Assembly (NCBI GenBank): GCA_017553785.1
Contig: JAFZKD010000007.1
Span: 1-55,375, forward strand
Direction: 5' to 3'
Source of the DNA: Muribaculaceae bacterium
GTDB lineage: Bacteria; Bacteroidota; Bacteroidia; Bacteroidales; Muribaculaceae
DNA: 55,375 bases
Shown: positions 25,725-32,470 of the stretch, piece by piece
Layout of the letters: every line of letters starts with the position of its first letter
Numbering within the stretch: the first letter of the stretch is position 1
Notes under the pieces: model-generated
Seen by the model: the letters and a program-made list of their open reading frames with translations, nothing else
Database searches by the model: none
What the model was told of the DNA's origin: nothing
Position numbers and translations under genes: made by a program

Positions 25725-27329
25725 TCAGTTGTTATTCAATAGTTTGTCGATAAGAGTGGTAACATCCTTGATGCCCAATTCGCCATTGCCATCCACATCG
25801 GCATTGATGGGATTGAATGCGGCAGTATCGTTTCCGAGCAGTTTATCAATAAGTGCGGTCACATCGCTGATGCTCAGTTGACCATCACAGTTAGCGTCAC
25901 CGTTACCCAAGACGGTCATTCCCTCAATGTGCTCAAAACGACTCCAGATAAGGGCCTCGCGATAATCATTGACCAATACCCGTGGCACTCGCAATACGGT
26001 GCTATCATAGGCTTGGGTGCTAAACGTCCAGTTGTAGTTGGTCGTGATTGTGAATTCGGGTGGAGCGGGAGCCCAGCATGTAATTGTATCGGGAACGTGT
26101 CCTACAAAAGTGCGATCTTCTAAGAGGGTGACATTCTCGCCCAAGGTGATGTTCTTAAGCGAGCCGAGCGTGGTTTCTGTTGTTCCCCAGCCTTCTTCCC
26201 TATAGCCAATACTCGGATAACTATACGAATCGCTAGAAAGAACACAGTACACATGACCTCCAAAGAAAGCACTAAGACCAATATTTTGAGCCTTGGTTAA
26301 ATCAATTTCCGTCAGTTTGTTGCAACCGGCGAAGGCCCTTTCGCCAAATGTAGTGACATTGTTGAGATTGATATTGGTCAAATTGCGGCAGTCATAGAAT
26401 GTATTATCCTGAATCGTAGTAATGGCATCAGGGAGTGAGATGCTGGTCAGTGAATAGCAATTGAGGAAGGCGCCTTCACTCATGAACTGGAGCGCGGGAT
26501 TGAGGGTAATGCCCTGAAGTTGGTGGCACTCGGCAAAAGCATATCTGCCGATGGATGTGATGCCATTGGCCTCATCAATAGTTTCGAGATTGGTGCAGTA
26601 AGCAAAAGCACCGTCACCAATCACCTTGACCGACCTTGGAATTTCAAAGCTTTTGAGGCTGGTACAGTTGAAAAACGCGGAGTTGCCAATCGTGTCCAGC
26701 GACATGCTATTCTGGTTGTAATCGCTAGAATAATTGAAATATACATGCTCCAATTTTGGACAATCTAGGAACATGCATGAAGATATTTTATTAATCGGCC
26801 TTTGGAATTCAACCGTTTTGAGACGTTCACAGCCTCGAAATTCTCCAGATGTCGGATGATTAACATACCAGCTTGAATTCCCTCCAAATGTGAGCGGTTC
26901 GACATTGTAATCATAATAATAATTATTACCATCAAAATAGATGGTTTCAATACTTGATCCTGCAAAAGCTCCTCGTCCGATTGTGGTGACTGTGGACGGA
27001 ATAACTACATGCTTCAAATCGGAGAATCCACCAAATCCACCATAAATGCTGGTAACAGGAAAATCCCCAATCATCGAGGGTACATAATAAACAGAGTCGG
27101 GATTCCATTCACCATACTGGATTGAGTAGAATTCATCGGTTTCAGGATTCCAGGCTCGCGATATCAGCGATGCCGTACCGGTCCAGGTATCATCATCATA
27201 AATGAGCTCGTACTCAAAACCCTCGAAATCTACAATTTCATATCTTACCTCAGCCGAGGCAGTTTGATAACAAGCGAATGCCAATAATAAAACGCACAGG
27301 CTTTTAATGAAGAAGTGATTCATTATCAT
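25725..27329 (-). CDS. BspA-like leucine-rich-repeat protein with dockerin-like C-terminus
   Basis: This 534-residue secreted protein has a signal peptide (about 1-26) and a beta-rich N-terminal stretch. About ten LRR_5/BspA repeats follow (LKHVVIPSTVTTIGRGAFAGS, LKSFEIPRSVKVIGDGAFAYC, LTSISLPDAITTIQDNTFYDC). The C-terminal dockerin-like module (about 477-534) reads NGDANCDGQLSISDVTALID and ADVDGNGELGIKDVTTLID. It resembles the 8217-9110 protein but with more repeats. It is the last gene of a four-gene minus-strand unit (34 bp after the next gene). A decayed T9SS tail lies in frame behind its stop. Confidence 0.87.
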   Translation of the reverse strand: MIMNHFFIKSLCVLLLAFACYQTASAEVRYEIVDFEGFEYELIYDDDTWTGTASLISRAWNPETDEFYSIQYGEWNPDSVYYVPSMIGDFPVTSIYGGFGGFSDLKHVVIPSTVTTIGRGAFAGSSIETIYFDGNNYYYDYNVEPLTFGGNSSWYVNHPTSGEFRGCERLKTVEFQRPINKISSCMFLDCPKLEHVYFNYSSDYNQNSMSLDTIGNSAFFNCTSLKSFEIPRSVKVIGDGAFAYCTNLETIDEANGITSIGRYAFAECHQLQGITLNPALQFMSEGAFLNCYSLTSISLPDAITTIQDNTFYDCRNLTNINLNNVTTFGERAFAGCNKLTEIDLTKAQNIGLSAFFGGHVYCVLSSDSYSYPSIGYREEGWGTTETTLGSLKNITLGENVTLLEDRTFVGHVPDTITCWAPAPPEFTITTNYNWTFSTQAYDSTVLRVPRVLVNDYREALIWSRFEHIEGMTVLGNGDANCDGQLSISDVTALIDKLLGNDTAAFNPINADVDGNGELGIKDVTTLIDKLLNNN

Positions 27330-27363
27330 AATTATAGTCGTTTAATGAGATTATATAAAAAGA

Positions 27364-27990
27364 TTATGAGCCTTTTAGGAGTCTGTCGATAAGGGTCGTG
27401 ACATCGGTGATTGAGATGTTGGTATCTCGATTGACGTCGGCGCTGACGGGAGCATCACCACCATTGAGCAGCAGGTCGATGAGGCAAGTCACATCGGTGA
27501 TACTGACTTGCCCGTTGAGGTTCACGTCACCAAGCAGGGGCACCACGCAACTGGTGTCACTGAATGTGACTTCCGCGCCTGATGTGAGCGTGAATATGAT
27601 GTTCTTTAGAGTGATAGAGGCCGGTGTCATGAACGAGTCGCTGGTAGTGACTTGGAATGTGGCCAACGCACCGCTATTCCCGCTATAGGGTTTCACCCTC
27701 ATGGAGTAGGACATGAGGCGTATGCCCCCATCCGGGAGAATGCTTGCCGCGATATTGTGGTCCGATGCCTTGCGGTCTGTCAGGTGGAAATTGGCCGCGG
27801 TCATGCCATCGGGCAGGTACATGTCTGCCTGAAATGCGGTGTACTGTTCCACGTTGTCCAGCATGATACTTACCTCTAGGGTCTCTTGAGGCAGAACGGC
27901 AAAGTCCTGGATAAAGAAGAGGTCGGTTGCGGCAACACTCAAGGCTGCCGCAACGACCATCAAAAAGGAAATGAATCTTTTGGTCATCAT
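27364..27990 (-). CDS. Secreted single cohesin-like module plus dockerin-like module
   Basis: This 208-residue protein has a signal peptide (about 1-21), one cohesin-like beta-sandwich (about 23-148: YTAFQADMYLPDGMTAANFHLTD, SGNSGALATFQVT), and a dockerin-like module (about 152-208: GDVNLNGQVSITDVTCLIDLLL, ADVNRDTNISITDVTTLIDRLL). The cohesin-like part is closely similar to the third module of the next protein (28004-29845), so one arose from the other by local duplication. Cohesins bind dockerins in cellulosomes, so this could be an adaptor. The fold assignment is by pattern only; a carbohydrate-binding role is an alternative. Confidence 0.72.
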   Translation of the reverse strand: MMTKRFISFLMVVAAALSVAATDLFFIQDFAVLPQETLEVSIMLDNVEQYTAFQADMYLPDGMTAANFHLTDRKASDHNIAASILPDGGIRLMSYSMRVKPYSGNSGALATFQVTTSDSFMTPASITLKNIIFTLTSGAEVTFSDTSCVVPLLGDVNLNGQVSITDVTCLIDLLLNGGDAPVSADVNRDTNISITDVTTLIDRLLKGS

Positions 27991-28003
27991 AGCTTGATAC
28001 CAA

Positions 28004-29845
28004 TTATTTCAGCATGAGTTTGGTCGCCTTTCCGTTGGCGGTAACCACTACCACTCCGGTAGTTTGGGCCGGAATGCTGGTGCGTCCAGCATCAACATTC
28101 ACGCTAAAGGCGCGTCCCATCATGTCGCTGATAACAACCTTCTGGCTGACAGGACTCTCGACAATGATGTTGTTGCCATCGGTGAAGATGCGCAGATTGT
28201 CAGTGAGTTCCTGTGCTGCCGTCATCTCGCCCCTCACATTGATGCTGATGCTGTCCATGGCAACCGTCTGGCATGAGGTGGTCACCATCTCAATGCCCTC
28301 GACAGAGATATCGCCGTCAACATTACCTGTCGCAGTCACATCAAAGGTGAGCAAGCCGCCGTGATTCCCTGAGATTGGTGACAATTGGGCCGAATAGCAC
28401 ATCACTCTCTGTCTGCCGTCCGAGAGCATGTTGGCATCAAGTTCGTGGTAGCCGGCACGGTCTGTCAGACGGAAATTGCTTGCCGTCATTCCATCGGGCA
28501 ACAGTAGATCAAACTGGAATGCGGTGTACTCCATATCATTATTGAGCTCGATGCTCACAGTGCGGTTCTCTCCAGGATGAAGAAGAATGTCGTCAGCGCT
28601 CAAGGCGTCGTTGTTTTCGCCCATTTCCGGGGCACGCATCATGGACTTGTAGGGGTGGAGCACCTTGTTGGCGATGAGCACCACGTCGGTAACGGTGATT
28701 TCGCTGTCCTCATTCATGTCGGCGGCACCGAAGAGGAACGGATCGGGATCGAGACCGAGCACATGCTGGGCGGTAACAACAACGTCGGTAACGGTTACCT
28801 TGCGGCTGTTATTGGCATCACCCTTGAGATACTCCAGCACATTCAACGCGCCTATGGTCTCACCGCAGTTCAGTTCCACAAACGAGGTGGTGGTCACCCT
28901 GATGTTGCTCAGGTTCAACTCGAAGTCTCCCCATTGGCCATAAGGTGTGGCAATGGTGATGTAGAATAGTTCGCCCTCGTTGCCTGTAATGGCTTGCAGC
29001 GAGGGAGAGTAGCACAACATGCGAATAGCGCCATCCTCTTGGACATTGGTGTAAAGCTCGTGGTCATTGCTCATGCGGTCGGAGGACAATGGATTGGGAT
29101 TTTCCTCATTGCCCGGCACCAGCTGGAAGCCTTCGGGCAGATACAGGTCGGCTTGGAAAGCGGTGATGGCTTCATCGTTGGTCATTGAAACGGGGACGAT
29201 AATCGTGTCGCCATGCAGCACATCGGTTTTGTCTCCGTGCTCGCAATTCACCACCTCGGCCTGGCCGAACGTGAAGATGGGATGCTCACCATCAGGCTCA
29301 GGCTTTCTGGTAATCGTGCCGCTTTTGCTTGACTGACAGCGGGTCACGGTTTCACCACGCGTGTCGGTACCGGCTCCAGTTTTGGCAGAGATATGGATTT
29401 TTCCGCTCTCGAAACTGTCATCGACGCTTAGGGTGAGGAAAAACATCTCCTCATAGTCCCCTGCTTCCCATTTGACGACACCATATTCCGCCAAATTGCC
29501 GTTGCCGTCGGTGTCCCAACCCCCCACTGTCGTGGCGGTCATCAGTAATGAGAGGTCCTCATTGTGTCTGAGTACGGCAGTCACAGTGTTGCGCTCGCCG
29601 TTAGCGTCGAGATAACTAAGGGTCATATCCCGACCGTTGGATATCGAGGTGGGTGTCAGCCCCTCGGGGTAGGTCACTTCAATCTGGAACCCACTCACTC
29701 GGCCATCGAAATGGGCTTTTACGGGCACAGTGATTTCGTGCTTATAGTGTGGAAACTCCGTATCCTCAATACAAAAGTAACTGGGGCCTGCCATGGCAAC
29801 ATTGGCTATGGTCAATGCCATGATATATAATAATATCTTTTTCAT
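28004..29845 (-). CDS. Scaffold-like secreted protein: three cohesin-like modules, dockerin-like module, sorting tail
   Basis: This 613-residue protein has a signal peptide (1-19), then cohesin-like module 1 (about 20-185, most diverged: GFQIEVTYPEGLTP) and module 2 (about 195-338: ITAFQADLYLPEGF, ITGNEGELFYITI). An internal dockerin-like module follows (about 340-400: KGDANNSRKVTVTDVVVTAQHVL, ADMNEDSEITVTDVVLIANKVL). Module 3 comes next (about 415-545: YTAFQFDLLLPDGMTASNF, SGNHGGLLTFDV). The end resembles a T9SS type A sorting domain (about 550-613: PVSQKVVISDMMGRAFSV...ANGKATKLMLK). Repeated cohesins with one dockerin is the plan of cellulosome scaffoldins. Partners are not known. The gap to the next gene is 13 bp. 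Confidence 0.72.
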   Translation of the reverse strand: MKKILLYIMALTIANVAMAGPSYFCIEDTEFPHYKHEITVPVKAHFDGRVSGFQIEVTYPEGLTPTSISNGRDMTLSYLDANGERNTVTAVLRHNEDLSLLMTATTVGGWDTDGNGNLAEYGVVKWEAGDYEEMFFLTLSVDDSFESGKIHISAKTGAGTDTRGETVTRCQSSKSGTITRKPEPDGEHPIFTFGQAEVVNCEHGDKTDVLHGDTIIVPVSMTNDEAITAFQADLYLPEGFQLVPGNEENPNPLSSDRMSNDHELYTNVQEDGAIRMLCYSPSLQAITGNEGELFYITIATPYGQWGDFELNLSNIRVTTTSFVELNCGETIGALNVLEYLKGDANNSRKVTVTDVVVTAQHVLGLDPDPFLFGAADMNEDSEITVTDVVLIANKVLHPYKSMMRAPEMGENNDALSADDILLHPGENRTVSIELNNDMEYTAFQFDLLLPDGMTASNFRLTDRAGYHELDANMLSDGRQRVMCYSAQLSPISGNHGGLLTFDVTATGNVDGDISVEGIEMVTTSCQTVAMDSISINVRGEMTAAQELTDNLRIFTDGNNIIVESPVSQKVVISDMMGRAFSVNVDAGRTSIPAQTTGVVVVTANGKATKLMLK

Positions 29846-29891
29846 AACTGAATCAATTTTAATGGATTATACTGTAAGAATGTTCTGCTGA

Positions 29892-31412
29892 TTATTTATT
29901 GGGCCAAGACCCGGTTTCGAAGTAGTTATAGAGGATTTCAATATCATCCCATCCGATTTCACCGTCCCAATTGCAGTCGGCGTTGTCTAAGCTGAATTCG
30001 TCCGAGTCATCATAGTCGCCACTGCGCAGATGGTCAATCAGGGTAATGATATCATAGATGTCAATTTCATCATCGTTGTTCACGTCACCACGAACAGGAT
30101 AGTAATCGCATGGTAATACGAACTCACTGCCATCAGTGAAGCTCAGCACGTTGTTGGTGAGAGGATAGGTAGGCAGAATCATGCTAGCGCCATCGCTCAC
30201 GCGAACAATATTCGGCAGAACGTAGCATGCGCGATCCCACCTGATGGAGGAGGGTTCTACAGTGCCAACGATTTCGGTGTCACCGGTGAGTTCATCGTTT
30301 TCGTCAAGATTATACACCCAATACCAGCGAACATTGTCCCAATTGTAGTCACTGCCATAGTAGTCGGCATAGTAGTTCCTTAACCTAGGGTCTATTTCTC
30401 CAACAGGCCAATCCAGAGGCATTACCATCGAACCATCGCAGTGGATATTCATCTCGAAACCAGGCATACCCAAGCCGTAGAGGTTGAACACGACAGCGGT
30501 GGTGTCAAACTGGTACATGTAAACGTCCTCAGTACAGTGCCTAGTGCTGCTGGCTTCTATGTCATAGTCATGGGTAGCGTTGGGAACGATGAACTGGGTG
30601 CCTACGTAAATTTCTTCGAACCAGGTGGTATCACTCGACACAACAGAATAGGTGTAACCACTAAATGAACTACCAGAGCGCTTGTAGGTCACCAATGCCT
30701 GATAACCGGCAAACACATAGGGCAACTCACTGCTAAACTCGATGCTGCCATCAACGTACAGGGTACCGGGAATGTCGGAGAAGTCCTCACTCTCGCCGAT
30801 ATACCAGTTATAGTCAACAAGAATCGAGTAGTTAACGGTGTCGGTACGCCTCCAGTTGCTTCCGCCACCAGTTGCTTCACCCTCGATGGTGTCATCTTCA
30901 AGTAGAACACCTGTAGGTAAAGTTACTTCGCCAGTAGTATAGTCAATGTCAATGGGCAGATACCAGGTGCTGCCGGTGTACTGGCTCCAATAGAGACCAG
31001 CGCAATAGAGTTGGCCCTCATATATGTCCCAATAGACGCCCTCACCGCCACGGAAGTGGTAATCATCCCACTCGAGACCGTCGTCACCCATCTTGTAAAC
31101 ATAACGGAAATCCAGATAGTCATTGGATGCGATATCGTCATCAGCAAGACGTCGGGGAGCCTTTTTGGCTAAACGGTTGTCGTTGGGTGTTACATGATGC
31201 TTCTTGAAGAGGTCTCTAGGTGTCATGAAGCTGTTGCCGTTACCGTTGCCATTCTCAGCCTTCATGCTCATGAATGTGTTCATGTGAGGTTTGTTGGTCA
31301 TCATCACCTTATGGTTCACCTTGGTGAAATCGGCCGTTTTAGTGAGCGGTGCTGCCGCTGATGCGGTCAGACATGCTCCCAAACAGATTAAATAAATGAT
31401 CAAATGTTTCAT
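29892..31412 (-). CDS. Secreted protein with shared novel domain and dockerin-like C-terminus
   Basis: This 506-residue protein has a signal peptide (about 1-20) and a low-complexity stretch with basic residues (about 60-90). A Tyr/Trp-rich beta region follows (about 100-290: GLEWDDYHFRGGEGVYWDIYEGQLYC). A domain shared with the 23211-25103 protein occupies about 295-445 (VYMYQ, FNLYGLG, MNIHCDGSM, TDGSEFVLP). A diverged dockerin-like pair ends it (about 449-506: RGDVNNDDEIDIYDIITLIDHL, ADCNWDGEIGWDDIEILYNYF). I recognise no enzyme. It is the first gene of the four-gene unit, about 315 nt downstream of a promoter overlapped by a palindrome. Confidence 0.75.
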   Translation of the reverse strand: MKHLIIYLICLGACLTASAAAPLTKTADFTKVNHKVMMTNKPHMNTFMSMKAENGNGNGNSFMTPRDLFKKHHVTPNDNRLAKKAPRRLADDDIASNDYLDFRYVYKMGDDGLEWDDYHFRGGEGVYWDIYEGQLYCAGLYWSQYTGSTWYLPIDIDYTTGEVTLPTGVLLEDDTIEGEATGGGSNWRRTDTVNYSILVDYNWYIGESEDFSDIPGTLYVDGSIEFSSELPYVFAGYQALVTYKRSGSSFSGYTYSVVSSDTTWFEEIYVGTQFIVPNATHDYDIEASSTRHCTEDVYMYQFDTTAVVFNLYGLGMPGFEMNIHCDGSMVMPLDWPVGEIDPRLRNYYADYYGSDYNWDNVRWYWVYNLDENDELTGDTEIVGTVEPSSIRWDRACYVLPNIVRVSDGASMILPTYPLTNNVLSFTDGSEFVLPCDYYPVRGDVNNDDEIDIYDIITLIDHLRSGDYDDSDEFSLDNADCNWDGEIGWDDIEILYNYFETGSWPNK

Positions 31413-31735
31413 AATAATATAACGATTTTAAATAGTTAGTAAATAATGTTCTTTTTATATTGAGCGTTGCCAGGTTCCCGAGTCAATATCATTGTTGTTC
31501 AATTTTTGCGCTGTATATATTGTGAAATCATCCTATTCAAATGGTATGGCTGCTAGGAACCTGGTGCCGCCCGATGTGTGTTTTACTAGCAAGGCAGCTT
31601 CGTCTGATGTGTTCAGCCTGTGCTGAGCCACATCGTTAAGCTTATGAAAAAATTAGCACTCATAATCATATCATCTCTGATATTTCTAATAGTTTTTGTT
31701 ATGAAAAGGAAAAACAGTTTCCTGTCTCGCTGATG
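31413..31735 (-). ncRNA. Long, possibly structured 5' leader of the cohesin/dockerin operon
   Basis: The promoter at 31736-31768 implies a leader of about 315 nt. It contains inverted repeats CCAGGTTCC (31470-31478)/GGAACCTGG (31556-31564) and CGATGTG (31572-31578)/CACATCG (31629-31635), plus a small CAGC/GCTG hairpin near 31613-31625. This would fold into two adjacent stems. I match it to no known riboswitch. A plus-strand small ORF overlaps its promoter-proximal end. Confidence 0.35.
31644..31733 (+). CDS. Candidate 29-residue single-span membrane protein
   Basis: A 30-codon frame starts MKKLALIIISSLIFLIVFV and ends MKRKNSFLSR. It has a short basic N-terminus, about 17 hydrophobic residues and a strongly basic C-terminus, the layout of bacterial small membrane proteins. 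It lies in the gap between the cohesin/dockerin operon and the two-component genes, on the strand of the latter, about 210 bp before the response regulator. I see no clear promoter or ribosome binding site, and it overlaps the antisense leader, so it may be chance. Confidence 0.3.
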   Translation: MKKLALIIISSLIFLIVFVMKRKNSFLSR

Positions 31736-31768
31736 CAAAGTTAGAATGTGCCGTTTTGTCGTGTCAAA
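31736..31768 (-). promoter_or_regulatory. Promoter of the cohesin/dockerin operon
   Basis: On the minus strand, TAACTTTG (31743-31736) is a full consensus -7 box followed by C. TTTG (31768-31765) lies 21 bp upstream as the -33 box. The -33 box is inside the diverged palindrome 31759-31782. Confidence 0.72.
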
Positions 31769-31782
31769 TTATTTTGGCACGA
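31759..31782. promoter_or_regulatory. Diverged palindrome over the -33 box
   Basis: TCGTG (31759-31763) and CACGA (31778-31782) are the outer arms of a near-perfect 24 bp palindrome containing CAAATTATTTTG. It shares GTGTCAAATTATTTT with the site at 23019, but its right arm differs (GGCAC). A repressor or a polymerase-contacting activator bound here would act directly on the operon promoter. Confidence 0.45.
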
Positions 31783-31790
31783 AAACGCGA

Positions 31791-31811
31791 AGTGTAAAAT
31801 TTTTTTACACT
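31791..31811. promoter_or_regulatory. Candidate operator AGTGT-N11-ACACT (regulator side, member 1)
   Basis: AGTGT at 31791-31795 and ACACT at 31807-31811, with 11 nt between. It is centred about 71 bp upstream of the operon start on the minus strand and about 139 bp upstream of the response-regulator start on the plus strand. Confidence 0.55.
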
Positions 31812-31813
31812 AA

Positions 31814-31834
31814 AGTGTCTATTTTTTTTACACT
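31814..31834. promoter_or_regulatory. Candidate operator AGTGT-N11-ACACT (regulator side, member 2)
   Basis: AGTGT at 31814-31818 and ACACT at 31830-31834, with 11 nt between. Its centre is 23 bp from member 1, the same spacing as the pair at 25513-25556. It is about 94 bp upstream of the cohesin/dockerin start, close to the 92 bp seen at the ABC transporter. Confidence 0.55.
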
Positions 31835-31904
31835 TTGGCTTAAAAGCACCTAAAAAGGTGCAAAAAATATTTGTCGTCGGTGTGTTTTTTCTCGGTATTA
31901 TGAG

Positions 31905-31934
31905 TTGTTTTTTTGAGAATATTTTGTAATTTCG
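31905..31934 (+). promoter_or_regulatory. Promoter of the two-component operon
   Basis: TAATTTCG (31927-31934, one mismatch to TAnnTTTG) with TTG (31905-31907) 19 bp upstream. The box ends 8 nt before the ATG at 31943, the same spacing as at rlmD, so the mRNA would be nearly leaderless. Confidence 0.55.
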
Positions 31935-31942
31935 CTGCCACT

Positions 31943-32470
31943 ATGCAGAATTACGGAACGATATTGGTTGTCGATGACAATGAGGCGATACTTACAGCGT
32001 TAAAGTATTGCTTGGCAGGGACATTTGAAAAGGTGTTGACATTATCCTCTCCCGACAGGGTGCTCACGCTACTGGGGCAGGAAGAGGTAAGGGTCGTCCT
32101 GCTGGATATGAATTTCACTTTGGGCGTGAATAGTGGTCAGGACGGATTGGTGTGGCTGCAGGCCATCCACAAGCATCATCCCGACATCCCTGTAGTGCTG
32201 ATAACGGCTTATGCCGACATTCAGTTGGCGGTGCGCGGCCTCAAGCGCGGCGCAGCCGATTTTATCACCAAGCCATGGGACAATGAAGAGCTGGTGCGTA
32301 AACTCAAGGATGTGTGTGACAAAGCTACGGAGATGACTACGCTCGATGAACTGGAGGCAGACCACATCCGTCGTGCCATAGATCGTTGCCATGGCAACCT
32401 GACGAAGGCCGCAGAACTCCTGGGTGTCACTCGCCAAACCCTGTATAATAAAGTGAAAAAACTGGAATGA
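31943..32470 (+). CDS. Response regulator with receiver and Fis-type HTH but no AAA+ domain
   Basis: This 175-residue regulator has a receiver domain (about 5-125: VVDDN, phospho-acceptor Asp55 in LLDMNFT, Thr88, Lys110 in FITKPWD). A short linker and a C-terminal Fis/HTH_8 domain follow (about 135-175: DHIRRAIDRCHGNLTKAAELLGVTRQTLYNKVKKLE). The receiver closely resembles those of Bacteroidetes AtoC-like sigma-54 activators, but the ~240-residue AAA+ domain is absent, giving a RegA/ActR-like layout. Such proteins act at ordinary promoters by binding palindromes as dimers. The ATG at 31943 was chosen over the upstream TTG (31913), which lies before the -7 box. The kinase gene overlaps by 4 bp. 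Confidence 0.9.
   Translation: MQNYGTILVVDDNEAILTALKYCLAGTFEKVLTLSSPDRVLTLLGQEEVRVVLLDMNFTLGVNSGQDGLVWLQAIHKHHPDIPVVLITAYADIQLAVRGLKRGAADFITKPWDNEELVRKLKDVCDKATEMTTLDELEADHIRRAIDRCHGNLTKAAELLGVTRQTLYNKVKKLE

Noticed and set aside
31913-31942. TTG start for the response regulator, ten codons upstream
   Set aside because: The added codons run through the -7 box, and homologues begin near the ATG at 31943.
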